Shown here: positions 8,622 to 16,987 of the stretch, one piece after another
How positions within the stretch are numbered: the first letter of the stretch is position 1
Layout of the letters: each line of letters begins with the position of its first letter
NCBI RefSeq assembly: GCF_010728325.1
Contig: NZ_AP022571.1
Coordinates: 124,001 to 188,000 of the forward strand
Direction of reading: 5' to 3'
Length of the DNA stretch: 64,000 nucleotides
From: Mycolicibacterium poriferae
Lineage (GTDB): Bacteria; Actinomycetota; Actinomycetes; Mycobacteriales; Mycobacteriaceae
The notes under the pieces: model-generated
Databases searched by the model: none
What the model was told of the DNA's origin: nothing
Seen by the model: the letters and a program-made list of their open reading frames with translations, nothing else
Position numbers and translations under genes: made by a program

Positions 8622-8916
8622 AGCAGTCGGCAGAGGGGGCGCATCGGACTTGACCTGTTCAGCGAACGCGCTAGCGAAGTCCGAACACCGCGCGAAGCGG
8701 TCAGCGGGGTTCTTTCTTGCGAGGGCTGCGCCAGCACCGGGTCGAGACTGGCGAGCTCGGCTCGCGTGTCCGCCAGCGCTGGCGGTGCAGCGTGCCTGCT
8801 GATGACCACGGCAGGATTAGGTGGTACAACGGTGAGCCGGTCAGCACGTGATAAGCGGTAGCCGCCAGGGCGTATTGGTCCGCGCCGGCAAGCATCATGA
8901 CAGTCGGCTCCGACAC
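8622..8916 (-). pseudogene. Ser/Thr protein kinase gene, frameshifted C-lobe fragment
   Basis: Three successive minus-strand frames rebuild one kinase C-lobe and juxtamembrane start. They are ADQYALAATAYHVLTGSPL (ending near 8818), NPAVVISRHAAPPALADTRA then ELASLDPVLA, and finally ALARKNPADRFARCSDFASA then FAEQ (near 8725-8622). This order matches mycobacterial PknF/PknD-type receptor kinases. The N-lobe, catalytic loop and membrane segment are not found. At least two frameshifts make it a relic. Confidence 0.8.
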
Positions 8917-9363
8917 CGATCCGTGCGACAGCAGTGTGGGGGGCCACGCGCGACGTAATCGGGTGTTATCGGCGGCTGGGCTGCGGCTGCACGTGCGCCG
9001 ACTGATGAGGCTAGCTGGCAGTTATCTCCACCGTGGGTGGAGATAATGCGGCGAGAAACCACGAGTGACCTGCTCATAACTTAAAGGTCGTATGTCGCGC
9101 ATCCACCGGCCTGGCGGAAGCCACATAGGTGGCCACCGTGATTCTGGAAGAACACGCGGAATTACGGTGGGCCAGCTTAGATGCTGCCCAGAAACGACCC
9201 GGTGTGAGATGTCATCCGTTGAGCCGACCGATTTCTTGGACAACCGTCTGGTTATAGGATTCGACATTTAGATGGCAACACCCGGCCGATATTTCAATGG
9301 CAATGCCGCGTCGCACCTGGTCGATGCACGGACAAATGACACGCAATTTGGCAACCTACAGCC
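8917..9363. other. Intergenic region with a strong stem-loop at 9022-9046
   Basis: About 450 bases without a recognised gene, between the IS-rich relic region and the first ESX accessory gene. An 11-bp perfect stem TTATCTCCACC / GGTGGAGATAA with a 3-base loop lies at 9022-9046. It has no following T run on either side, so it is more likely a binding site or RNA structure than a terminator. The promoter of the 9364 gene should be here, but no copy of the shared box with correct spacing was found. Confidence 0.5.
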
Positions 9364-10494
9364 GTGTCCGGACGGCCCGGCGAGGTCGCTGATACTGGTT
9401 TCGTGTCGGTTGGCGCGGTGGTGGCTCAGGTCGGTGAGGTGCTGGGCCGCGCGCACTCACTGTTCGGCGACCCGCCGGCCTCCGGGCAAGGACCCGCCGC
9501 GGGCTCGGTGATGAAGCTCTCGGGCGCCGGGGACCTGGTGCGCTCCGGGCAGGCCCAGATGGCACCACTGTCGGGGCAGCTGGCCACCAACTACTCCACC
9601 TTCGCCGGCGGCGCGGGCCCGGCCTTGGACACCCTGGCCGGCAACGACCGGGCACTGAGCACCCAGCTCGACGACGCCGCCCGCTCCGATCGCACCGGCC
9701 GCACCAGCTCCGGCGGCGTGGTCAACGGCGCCGCCGCAGACACCAACGGACTGGCCCCGTTCACCAACACCCCCGCCGGCCAGAAAGCACTACTGGTCGC
9801 CCTGCGCCAGCGCGTCGCCCAACAACAACAAGTCGTCCAGGCATACAAAACCCGCGACGCGCAGATGGCGGCGATGCTGCGGTCGATGGCCTACGGCGGT
9901 GGGGGCGCAGGAAGCGGCTCACCATTCGGCGGCGGCTCAGGCCTGTCGATGCCACAAATGGGGTCGCCGCTGAGTGGACTTCAGGGGCTCTCTGGGTTGT
10001 CTGGACTTGGCGGCAGCGGCACCCGCCTGCTGTCGAGCACGCGACCGGGGGGCCGCGGCCCGCTGGGAGCCTTGGATGCCGGAAGCATTGTCGCCAGAGC
10101 TATCCAGGGCCAGCTGCCACCAGGCAAGGCTCCCGAGAACGGGCTGCAGAAGTTCTCCGTGCTCACCAATCGCGCTGTCTCGGCGGCGTTTCCGCAGATC
10201 CGGGAAATAGGCGGCGTGCGCGCCGACTCGTTGAAGTGGCACCCCAACGGGCTCGCTCTGGATGTGATGATTCCCAATTGGAATACCCCGCAGGGAAAGG
10301 CCCTGGGGGATGAAGTGCTGTCGTTTGTGATGGCCAACAAAGAGGCACTCGGCGTCGACCACGCGATCTGGCGGCAAGCGACGTATTACGGCCCCGGGGG
10401 CGGTGAACCGATGGGAGGCCGCGGCGGCGCCACCGCGAACCATTTCGATCACGTGCACATCGCGACCAAGGGCGGCGGCTACGTGCGCACGTAA
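9364..10494 (+). CDS. ESX-associated cell-wall protein: shared N-module plus ARB_07466-like C-terminal domain
   Basis: 376 residues. Residues 1-185 are an alanine/glycine-rich helical module found nearly identically in the next gene and resembling DUF4226-type regions of mycobacterial NlpC/P60 proteins. After a Gly/Ser linker, the last 115 residues (QIREIGGVRADSLKWHPNGL, then MANKEALGVDHAIWRQATYY, and NHFDHVHI) resemble the ARB_07466-like domain of secreted mycobacterial proteins linked to peptidoglycan. No Sec signal peptide is evident, so export would have to be through T7SS (inferred). GTG at 9364 is chosen; an in-frame GTG follows at 9403. The paired gene has the same choice. Confidence 0.75.
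   Translation: MSGRPGEVADTGFVSVGAVVAQVGEVLGRAHSLFGDPPASGQGPAAGSVMKLSGAGDLVRSGQAQMAPLSGQLATNYSTFAGGAGPALDTLAGNDRALSTQLDDAARSDRTGRTSSGGVVNGAAADTNGLAPFTNTPAGQKALLVALRQRVAQQQQVVQAYKTRDAQMAAMLRSMAYGGGGAGSGSPFGGGSGLSMPQMGSPLSGLQGLSGLSGLGGSGTRLLSSTRPGGRGPLGALDAGSIVARAIQGQLPPGKAPENGLQKFSVLTNRAVSAAFPQIREIGGVRADSLKWHPNGLALDVMIPNWNTPQGKALGDEVLSFVMANKEALGVDHAIWRQATYYGPGGGEPMGGRGGATANHFDHVHIATKGGGYVRT
9385..9958 (+). repeat. Duplicated module, copy 1 (N-terminal half of the 9364 gene)
   Basis: About 574 bases recur downstream at 10556-11138. The part from about 9583 to 9958 is essentially identical apart from a 9-base insertion in the second copy, while the first 200 bases have scattered differences. The duplication ends where the two proteins switch to different catalytic domains. 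Confidence 0.9.
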
Positions 10495-10534
10495 CGGGTA
10501 GCAGCCTGCGCGGTGCCACCAGCTTCCGGATTTT

Positions 10535-11623
10535 GTGTCTGGGGGGTTGGTCTGGGTCGCTGATACTGGTTTCGTGTCGGTTGGCGCGGTGGTGGCTCAG
10601 GTCGGTGAGGTGCTGGGCCGCGCGTATTCGCTGTTCGGTGATCCACCGGCCTCCGGGCAAGGCCCGGCTGCGGGCTCGGTCATCAAGCTCTCCGGCGCCA
10701 GGGAACTGGTGGGCACGTCGCAGGCGCAGATGGCGCCGTTGTCGGGGCAGCTGGCCACCAACTACTCCACCTTCGCCGGCGGCGCGGGCCCGGCCTTGGA
10801 CACCCTGGCCGGCAACGACCGGGCACTGAGCACCCAGCTCGACGACGCCGCCCGCTCCGATCGCACCGGCCGCACCAGCTCCGGCGGCGTGGTCAACGGC
10901 GCCGCCGCAGACACCAACGGACTGGCCCCGTTCACCAACACCCCCGCCGGCCAGAAAGCACTACTGGTCGCCCTGCGCCAGCGCGTCGCCCAACAACAAC
11001 AAGTCGTCCAGGCATACAAAACCCGCGACGCGCAGATGGCGGCGATGCTGCGGTCGATGGCCTACGGCGGCCGCGGCGGTGGGGGCGCAGGAAGCGGCTC
11101 ACCATTCGGCGGCGGCTCAGGCCTGTCGATGCCACAAAGCGGTGGTGGATTCGGGGGAATCCCTATGGGCGGGGGCGGGTTTGGTGGTAGCTCCAGAGGT
11201 GGCGGATCTGGTGGGCGACGACCGTCGCCCAGGATCGACACGGGCCGCGATATCCCTCCTGGTAGGGGTGGGCAGGCTGTGCAGGCGGCGTTGTCGAAGC
11301 TGGGCCGCCCGTATGTGTGGGGAGCCAAGGGCCCTTCAGTCTTTGACTGCTCGGGGCTCACGGGGTGGGCGTGGCGTCAAGCCGGCGTGCAGCTGGGGCC
11401 CGACACCTATACGCAAGTGAATCAGGGGGTGGCCGTGCCTCCTGGTGAGGTCCGCGCCGGTGATCTGATCTTTCCCAAGGCGTCCTATGACGGCCGCGGC
11501 CCGGGTCATGTCATGTTGGCGATCTCGTCGACACAGGTAGTGCACGCCCCTCAGACCGGTGATGTGGTGCGTATCGCGCCGATGCCGCCAGGGTTTATCG
11601 CGCGCCGCCCGGTGGCCACCTAG
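10535..11623 (+). CDS. NlpC/P60 peptidoglycan endopeptidase with shared ESX-type N-module
   Basis: 362 residues. The N-terminal 190 residues repeat those of the preceding gene. A glycine-rich linker leads to an NlpC/P60 (C40) domain with catalytic Cys in DCSGLTGWAW (about residue 270), His in GHVML (about 324) and a third polar site in VVHAP (about 335). Such enzymes cut the peptide stems of peptidoglycan and could open the wall for the secretion or conjugation channel. There is no Sec signal, so T7SS export is inferred. GTG at 10535 is used; the gene follows the previous one by 40 bases. Confidence 0.88.
   Translation: MSGGLVWVADTGFVSVGAVVAQVGEVLGRAYSLFGDPPASGQGPAAGSVIKLSGARELVGTSQAQMAPLSGQLATNYSTFAGGAGPALDTLAGNDRALSTQLDDAARSDRTGRTSSGGVVNGAAADTNGLAPFTNTPAGQKALLVALRQRVAQQQQVVQAYKTRDAQMAAMLRSMAYGGRGGGGAGSGSPFGGGSGLSMPQSGGGFGGIPMGGGGFGGSSRGGGSGGRRPSPRIDTGRDIPPGRGGQAVQAALSKLGRPYVWGAKGPSVFDCSGLTGWAWRQAGVQLGPDTYTQVNQGVAVPPGEVRAGDLIFPKASYDGRGPGHVMLAISSTQVVHAPQTGDVVRIAPMPPGFIARRPVAT
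10556..11138 (+). repeat. Duplicated module, copy 2 (N-terminal half of the NlpC/P60 gene)
   Basis: Second copy of the module at 9385-9958, offset by 1171 bases and by 1180 after a 9-base glycine-codon insertion near 11070. The near-identity of its central 375 bases suggests recent duplication or gene conversion. Confidence 0.9.
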
Positions 11624-11627
11624 CCCG

Positions 11628-11667
11628 GAAAATCGTGCACGGAGGGGGATCGGCGCGGCTTTAGGCT
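11628..11667 (+). promoter_or_regulatory. Shared-box promoter upstream of the 11701 gene
   Basis: The box GAAAATCGTGCACGG starts at 11628 and the -10 TAGGCT lies at 11662-11667, 29 nt from the reference T of the box (11633). This is one of the promoters with a leader: the start codon is 33 bases downstream and has its own AGGAAAGG. Confidence 0.75.
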
Positions 11668-11700
11668 CGTAGTTGTTCCGCCCGAGGAAAGGATGTGGCC

Positions 11701-11853
11701 GTGGAGTCTGGGTTGCAGCAACAAGCCAGTCAAATCTTGGATCTCGCTACGCGGGCGAAGAAAGTCTTCGGCGGTGACTCCACCCCGCAGCGGCCACCGG
11801 AGTTCGCAGCGCCGCGCGATCTCGAAGAGACGATCTCCCGTGATCACTTCTGA
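11701..11853 (+). CDS. Small protein (50 aa) leading the ESX accessory operon
   Basis: It starts at GTG 11701 with AGGAAAGG eight bases upstream (a GTG at 11695 is too close) and ends with TGA at 11851-11853. The product begins VESGLQQQASQILDLATRAK and ends in LEETISRDHF. It is helical and hydrophilic and matches no family I recognise. The same frame stays open after the TGA and runs in phase into the next gene's ATG at 11920, so this could also be the front of a longer, interrupted gene. Confidence 0.55.
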   Translation: MESGLQQQASQILDLATRAKKVFGGDSTPQRPPEFAAPRDLEETISRDHF

Positions 11854-11919
11854 TTTCAGTACCGCGCCAGGCACGCCATCGTCAATGCTGTTAATGCTGT
11901 TAATGCAGAAGAGGTTACG

Positions 11920-13839
11920 ATGACCGACGCTCGCAAGTTCGATGAGCTGGTGTCCTGGCATGCCAAGCCGGTCGCAGGGGTCGGTATGGGCTGGGATCCG
12001 GGTTGGCGTGCCGACGGGGGAGCGTTTGCCCCCAACATCAGCCCCTCGGACCCGTACTGGAACACGGTGTTGGACAAGGCCCAAGCCGCCTATGGCGATC
12101 CTGGTATGCGGTTCAACACCTCTGACCCGAGCGCCGACCGCTATCTCGTCTTCAGCGACGGCACGCGGGTACCGACCGATGGCTCGTTGGCCTATCGCGA
12201 CAACGGCAACACTTACGTGATGAACAGCGATGGCTCGGTGTCGCTCCTCGGTGGCGACGGCAAGGCCGGTCAGCCGTTCTTCCCGGAGTTCCGGCGCAAC
12301 GAGGCCGGCCAGTATGTGCCGGTCAACGCTCAAGGCCAGCAGGTCGCCCCGCTGGCCTCCTCCTACGTGGACGATCCAGCAACAGGCAAGCGCACCTACT
12401 ACAACGCCAACGGAGACGTCGTGGGATCTGAGCGGCGGCCCGCCACACCGCCTCCGGGCAGCCAGCCCGGCGTGGCGACCGATGAGCAGCAGTCGGGGCG
12501 CACCGCTGACGCGGTACGCAAGCTGCACGACGAGATGAAGGACCGCTACAGCCAACTCAGCGAGGCTGAGGGCAAGTTGACCGAGGCGATGCTGAGCGCC
12601 CGGACCACGACCGCTGAGGGCCAGCAGAAGCTCAACGACATCCAGCAGAAGATCGTCGAGGCGGTCAACAACCCGGCGATGTCTCTGGACACTCCGGCGG
12701 GCGAGCAGGCGTTCTTGAAGTTCCTGCGCAGTCAGGTCGCCGCGATCGGCGAGGTACTGCAGTCGGGGACTTTGACTGCCGAGGATCAGGCCAAGGCGGC
12801 GTCGGCGCTGGCCGCCCTCTACGACATGGACGGCGCCTCCCCGGACACCGGGAGCGAGACTCCCACTGACCCCAACGCCCAACCGGGACCTGCGACTCCG
12901 GCTCCTGCGCCCCCGGTCAGCGATCCCGCTCTTGCCGATCCCGCGCTCACGGATGCGGGGCTGGGGCCGATGGAGCCGATGCCCGATCCGATGTTGTCGG
13001 ATTTGGGGATGGGCGGGCCAATGGGCGCTGACCCGCTGGCGGGGCTGGCCTCCGCGTTGCCGGCCGCGATGGGGGCTTTCCCTCCGGGAGGCGGATTAGG
13101 TGGCGGCAGCCCTCTCGATGCTCTCACCGGAGCCGCTGCGCCACTGGCCGGTCTGGCTTCCCAGCTGGGCGAGCAAGCCCGCCGTGAGGAACCCGACCCC
13201 AGCGCCGAGTCGGACAAGGAGAAGGACCAAGACGACGAGCTCGACGAGGACAAGGACGAGCACGACCACGCACCCGAGCCCGTGCCCGGGGAAACCCCGT
13301 CCACGACGCCGCAATCGGGCACCCCGCCGGAGCCGGTGCCCGCGGGCACGCCCGGGGAGGGCGCCCCACCGGCTGCACCGGGCCCGCCCCCTCCGCCGCC
13401 GACGGCAATCACGCTGCCGGACGGCTCGACCGCCAATGCACGCACCCCAGAGCTGGCCCAGGCCGTCAAGGCCCACCTCGACGGCAAGCCACTCGAGGAG
13501 GCCTATCGCGAACAGCACCTCGAGCTGCCCCCGCCGGGCACTCCGGTGACCGCTCCGGTCGATCCGTCGCGCCTGTCAGCCGGCATGCTCGCGGTGTTCA
13601 ACGACCATTACGCGGTCGCGCTGAGCTCGGTGAAGGCGCTCCAAGATGGCCAGGTTGTGCCGGCGTCGATGATTGCCTCCAGCCCGGGCTTCCTGGGCTG
13701 GCTCGATCCCAGCGCAGTCGGCGCACCAGCACCCACCCCGGCTCCCACGCCAGTGCCCATCCCACCGGCCTCCCCGGCCACCGACCCGGCTAACCCCGCG
13801 CCGCTGGCCAGCGCACCGGTGCCCACCCCCATCGGATAG
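11920..13839 (+). CDS. Large Pro-rich ESX accessory protein with DUF4226-like helical segment
   Basis: 639 residues with four parts. The N-terminus is soluble (GWDPGWRADGGAFAPNISPS) with repeated short beta-type stretches (YLVFSDGTRV, TYVMNSDGSVSLLGGDGK, TYYNANGDVVG). A helical segment at about 185-300 (AVRKLHDEMKDRYSQLSEAE) resembles the helical module associated with mycobacterial NlpC/P60 proteins. A long Pro/Asp/Glu-rich disordered region with a KEKDQDDELDEDKDEHDH acidic run follows, and then a C-terminal domain with MLAVFNDHYAVALSS. AGAAGAGG lies six bases before the ATG. The role is unknown; the position suggests a secreted or secretion-accessory protein. Confidence 0.7.
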   Translation: MTDARKFDELVSWHAKPVAGVGMGWDPGWRADGGAFAPNISPSDPYWNTVLDKAQAAYGDPGMRFNTSDPSADRYLVFSDGTRVPTDGSLAYRDNGNTYVMNSDGSVSLLGGDGKAGQPFFPEFRRNEAGQYVPVNAQGQQVAPLASSYVDDPATGKRTYYNANGDVVGSERRPATPPPGSQPGVATDEQQSGRTADAVRKLHDEMKDRYSQLSEAEGKLTEAMLSARTTTAEGQQKLNDIQQKIVEAVNNPAMSLDTPAGEQAFLKFLRSQVAAIGEVLQSGTLTAEDQAKAASALAALYDMDGASPDTGSETPTDPNAQPGPATPAPAPPVSDPALADPALTDAGLGPMEPMPDPMLSDLGMGGPMGADPLAGLASALPAAMGAFPPGGGLGGGSPLDALTGAAAPLAGLASQLGEQARREEPDPSAESDKEKDQDDELDEDKDEHDHAPEPVPGETPSTTPQSGTPPEPVPAGTPGEGAPPAAPGPPPPPPTAITLPDGSTANARTPELAQAVKAHLDGKPLEEAYREQHLELPPPGTPVTAPVDPSRLSAGMLAVFNDHYAVALSSVKALQDGQVVPASMIASSPGFLGWLDPSAVGAPAPTPAPTPVPIPPASPATDPANPAPLASAPVPTPIG

Positions 13840-13901
13840 CGGCTGACGTATGACGCGGCGGCAAAAAATCGCGACAATATCTAGATCGAAGGAGCTATGA
13901 G

Positions 13902-14210
13902 ATGACCGACCCGATTCATATCGACCCTCAGGTGATGCGCACCGTCGCCAACCAGCACGACGATGTCGCCGACCAGATCGCGCCCGCTCGTGAGGCCAGC
14001 GCCGAGATCCTGGCCGCGGTCAACACCTTCGGCCCGATCATGCACCAGTTCAAGTCGGCGGTGTCGGACTTGATGATCAACCGCGACGCCGCGCTGCTCC
14101 ACCACGAACACACCCACCGCAGCGCCGCGATCGGGTTGCGCCGCGAAGCGGCCAACTTCGTCACCCGCGACGAAATCAACGCAGAAAACCTCCGAGTTGA
14201 CCAGCAATGA
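13902..14210 (+). CDS. EspC-like ESX secretion-associated protein (DUF2580 type)
   Basis: A 102-residue all-helical protein with the pattern of the T7SS EspC family: IHIDPQVMRTVANQHDDVAD at the start, a central turn near NTFGPIMHQFKSA, and a second helix. It lacks a Sec signal. AAGGAG lies about six bases before the ATG at 13902. It overlaps the next gene by 14 bases, which suggests coupled translation. The likely role is as a small substrate or filament/cofactor for ESX secretion. Confidence 0.75.
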   Translation: MTDPIHIDPQVMRTVANQHDDVADQIAPAREASAEILAAVNTFGPIMHQFKSAVSDLMINRDAALLHHEHTHRSAAIGLRREAANFVTRDEINAENLRVDQQ

Positions 14211-14505
14211 CAACCTGCCGCTGAGCGAGCAGGCGTTCCTAGCCAGGACCCCCGACGATGCGGTCCTGGTCAGAAATGCCGTCAAGGGGCACATCCTGGG
14301 CGTTCAGCTCGAACCCAAAGCCATGCTCGACACCATGTATGAGTTATCTCAGCGAATCGTGGCCTGTGCCGACGTGGCGTATCTTCAGGGGCAGGTGGCA
14401 CTGCGCGAGCAGATGGAGGACGCCAAGCTCGATCCCGTCTGCTACGCAGATTTCCCCACCCAAAGGGACCTGGCCGCCGCCCGTGACCGACTGAGGAATC
14501 TCTAG
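14197..14505 (+). CDS. Small hypothetical protein coupled to the EspC-like gene
   Basis: About 102 residues, predicted soluble and helical (AKAMLDTMYELSQR-like central helix, C-terminal RDLAAARDRLRNL). The only workable start in frame is TTG at 14197, inside the end of the EspC-like gene. It lies four bases before the EspB/PPE-like gene. No family is recognised; its position suggests a chaperone or partner of its neighbours. Confidence 0.6.
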   Translation: MTSNDNLPLSEQAFLARTPDDAVLVRNAVKGHILGVQLEPKAMLDTMYELSQRIVACADVAYLQGQVALREQMEDAKLDPVCYADFPTQRDLAAARDRLRNL

Positions 14506-14509
14506 ACCG

Positions 14510-16174
14510 ATGGTTTCTGTTGACCCGAGTGGACTGGTCTCGGCAGCACAACGGATCACCGCCGCGCTGTCGGAGCTGACAACAGCCAACCCCGAGCATC
14601 CTCCACTGGCCGCTGATCCGGCGTCGGTCGGCGCTGCGGGCAGGCTGACCACTGCGGGCAGCACCTTGGCCAGCGTCCTGGTCGAACAGGCGGCAGGGCT
14701 AGCCGCCACCGCCGAGCAGCTGGCCAACGTCGCGGCGGGTTTCACCGCCAAAGACGCGGCCAATGCGACCAAAATCTCCAGCCTCAACACCGCCAGTGAG
14801 GGCGCCGCCGTGTCGGGTTGGGCGCCCCCGTCGCCGCCGGTCCCTCCCGACGCGCGTCCAGTGCTGGCCGCGCCACCTGCGGCGCCCGCCGAGATCATCT
14901 CCAATGCGGTGCACTCCGGTGACCCCGCCAGCGGTGAAGCGTTCATCTCTGGATGGCGCCAGGTCGCCGGCTCGGCCCGCGACGCCTCAGCCGCGGTACG
15001 GTCGGTCGCCGATAGTCTCCCCGACAATTGGGATAGCCCGGTGGCCACCGACGTGGTGCGCGGGCACCTGATCAAATACGCCAATGCGTTGGAAACCTCC
15101 GGCCAGCGCGCCGAGACGGTCGCCGAGCAGGCCAATCGCCATGCTCAAGAGGTCGCTCAGGCCCGCAGCGACATTCCGAGTCCGGACGCGTTTCAAGCGA
15201 TGAACCACCAGCTGCAGACGTTGGCGCAGGCTAACGCGCAGACCGGCGGCATGTACGCGGTGCCGCTGGCCAACGCGGTGGAGCAGAAAGCTCAGATGGA
15301 GGCCCAAACCGCGCAAGGCTTCGGCGGCTACTACGCCACCACAGAGGCCACCACCGCCGGTGAGGTTGATCTGGACGGTGACGGTATCCCCGACGTTCCC
15401 GCCGACGAGGCGGCTGCCGCGGCGGCAGCGGGGGAAGGAACGGGTCTGCCGGGCGAAGCGACGCCGGGAGAGCCCGGGTCACAGGATATGGCCGGTCAGC
15501 TGGCCTCGATGCTTCCCAGCATGATCCCCACGGTTCTCGGGGCGGCCGGGGGACTGTTGGGCGGCGCGATGTCATCGGTGATGAAGGCGCCCGAATCGCT
15601 GATTCAGGCCGGAACGCAGGCGATGGGTGCGGCTACTCAAGGGCTGTCGGGGTTGATGCAACCCGAGCTCGACGACATCGGCACCGAGGACCTGGGCCTA
15701 GATGATGCGCCGCTCGATGACATGAGCGGCTTCGGCGGCGGTGGCGGCGGGATGACGTCGCCGGCCTCCGGCGGGGCACCGTCGACGCCGCCGGTGATGC
15801 CCTCCACGGGCCCCAACCCCACCCCGCCAACCTTGCCCACCGGTGGATCGCTGCCTCCACCGGTGAGCCCCACGATGGGCCCGGGCGGCGGCATGATGCC
15901 GATGGGAGGCATGCCGATGGCCGGCATGCCAGGGGGTGCGGGCCAGGGCGGCGGGGCCGACGAACGCAATGCAAAGCCCAAACAGGTTGTGGGCAAGGAT
16001 CTTCCGCACACAGAATCGGTGACCGGCAAGGTGACTGCTGACAGGATCGCAGTGTCGTCAACCGCACCGGATCGCAAGGATGATGACCCTCCGCCCAACG
16101 ACGACGCACCTCAGCGCAGTAGCGCTCCGCTGATCCGCCGTATCACGACCGTCGCACCGAAGGACGGCGCCTAG
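14510..16174 (+). CDS. EspB/PPE-like secreted substrate
   Basis: 554 residues. The first 120 residues are alanine-rich helices of EspC/PE type (GLVSAAQRITAALSELTTAN). Residues about 145-290 form a second long helical pair with LPDNWDSPVATDV, a WXG-like turn. QGFGGYYATTEATT follows, with a Y-x-x-x-E just after the helices, which matches the general T7SS export motif YxxxD/E. The rest is Gly/Pro/Met-rich and disordered. This order resembles ESX-1 EspB more than classical PPE proteins. The next gene starts at its stop codon. Confidence 0.7.
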   Translation: MVSVDPSGLVSAAQRITAALSELTTANPEHPPLAADPASVGAAGRLTTAGSTLASVLVEQAAGLAATAEQLANVAAGFTAKDAANATKISSLNTASEGAAVSGWAPPSPPVPPDARPVLAAPPAAPAEIISNAVHSGDPASGEAFISGWRQVAGSARDASAAVRSVADSLPDNWDSPVATDVVRGHLIKYANALETSGQRAETVAEQANRHAQEVAQARSDIPSPDAFQAMNHQLQTLAQANAQTGGMYAVPLANAVEQKAQMEAQTAQGFGGYYATTEATTAGEVDLDGDGIPDVPADEAAAAAAAGEGTGLPGEATPGEPGSQDMAGQLASMLPSMIPTVLGAAGGLLGGAMSSVMKAPESLIQAGTQAMGAATQGLSGLMQPELDDIGTEDLGLDDAPLDDMSGFGGGGGGMTSPASGGAPSTPPVMPSTGPNPTPPTLPTGGSLPPPVSPTMGPGGGMMPMGGMPMAGMPGGAGQGGGADERNAKPKQVVGKDLPHTESVTGKVTADRIAVSSTAPDRKDDDPPPNDDAPQRSSAPLIRRITTVAPKDGA

Positions 16175-16506
16175 TGTTGGGCGGCGGGGGGTTCGACGAC
16201 CTCGGCGACGAGGAAAAGGTCAAGTTTTCCGAAGCGGAACAGGCCGCGACCCTGGAGCGTCTCGACAAGATGATCGCCCAGCTCGGGGCGTTGCGCACCG
16301 AGGTCGAAGACCCCGATGGCTATGTGCGGTTCACCCTGGGTGACGACGGCCGGCTCCTCGAACTGTTCATCCACGAGGCTGCCCGCACATCGCTGACCAA
16401 CTTGGCGTTGGAAAAGAAGCTCAACGATCTGTTCGCCGCTGCTAACGAGGCAATGATGCTGTCCCGCAAAGAGTTCTGGGACCACTACAGCATTACCGAC
16501 ATCTGA
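16174..16506 (+). CDS. EspL/YbaB-like small protein
   Basis: 110 residues starting at GTG 16174, whose G is the last base of the preceding TAG stop, so translation is coupled. The pattern of a long helix (EAEQAATLERLDKMIAQLGA), a beta core (YVRFTLGDDGRLLELFIHEA) and a C-terminal helix (NLALEKKLNDLFAAANEAM) matches the YbaB/EbfC fold, which in ESX-1 is represented by EspL beside EspB. It probably stabilises EspB-like and other substrates before export. Confidence 0.75.
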   Translation: MLGGGGFDDLGDEEKVKFSEAEQAATLERLDKMIAQLGALRTEVEDPDGYVRFTLGDDGRLLELFIHEAARTSLTNLALEKKLNDLFAAANEAMMLSRKEFWDHYSITDI

Positions 16507-16685
16507 TCCGCCGGTCTAGCTCCGAAAAGCGCTGAGCCAGAACCGATGTTTTCAGATCGGCCTTGGCGAGCCTATGGCCCAAAACCCCGCGCCGATTGAC
16601 TAACGCACGGGGCACGGCCCGGGCAAACAGACTGACTGTGATCGCGAGAAGCGTTGGCAAGAAATGCCGTTCGAAAGTTTTAAGT

Positions 16686-16725
16686 GGAAGGGCCCGACCA
16701 AAGGTGGGAGGAGTCGGGCCCTTCC
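16686..16725 (+). terminator. Strong hairpin after the first ESX accessory operon
   Basis: A 12-bp perfect stem GGAAGGGCCCGA / TCGGGCCCTTCC with a 16-base loop, 180 bases after the EspL-like stop. No clear T run follows, as is usual for mycobacterial terminators. The rest of 16507-16941 holds no recognised gene. Confidence 0.65.
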
Positions 16726-16941
16726 GGTTCCGACCTCGGGGGGCGCGATCGGACCACCACGAACGCTACCGCAGCGCCCACGCCCCTCCGTGCACAAAAT
16801 TCGGCGGCGCGATGCTGCGCCATCGCTGCGGCTCGTTGAGGTGCCGCGCGGGCCCGCTACAGATCCGGGGTAGCTGTAGGCAGCCAACCTGTGAAAGGCC
16901 GCGAACATGTGTTGACGGGGAGGTGCCGAGCGGATCGGGCC

Positions 16942-16981
16942 TAATTTGGCGGTGCCAGACCCCACCGGGGCCGTTTACCCT
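16942..16981 (+). promoter_or_regulatory. Shared-box promoter of the 16988 gene (variant box)
   Basis: The variant box TAATTTGGCGGTGCC has its reference T at 16947, exactly 29 nt before the -10 TACCCT at 16976-16981. The ATG follows after only six bases, so a leaderless mRNA is predicted. The same six bases contain GGAGG, which could serve read-through transcripts. Confidence 0.6.
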
Positions 16982-16987
16982 GGAGGT

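Noticed and set aside
9022..9046. CRISPR-like or terminator hairpin
   Set aside because: It is a single stem-loop with no repeat array and no T run, so only a stem-loop is reported.
11620..12882. 420-codon minus-strand open frame over the 11920 gene
   Set aside because: It is antisense to a gene with a good ribosome binding site and protein-like composition.
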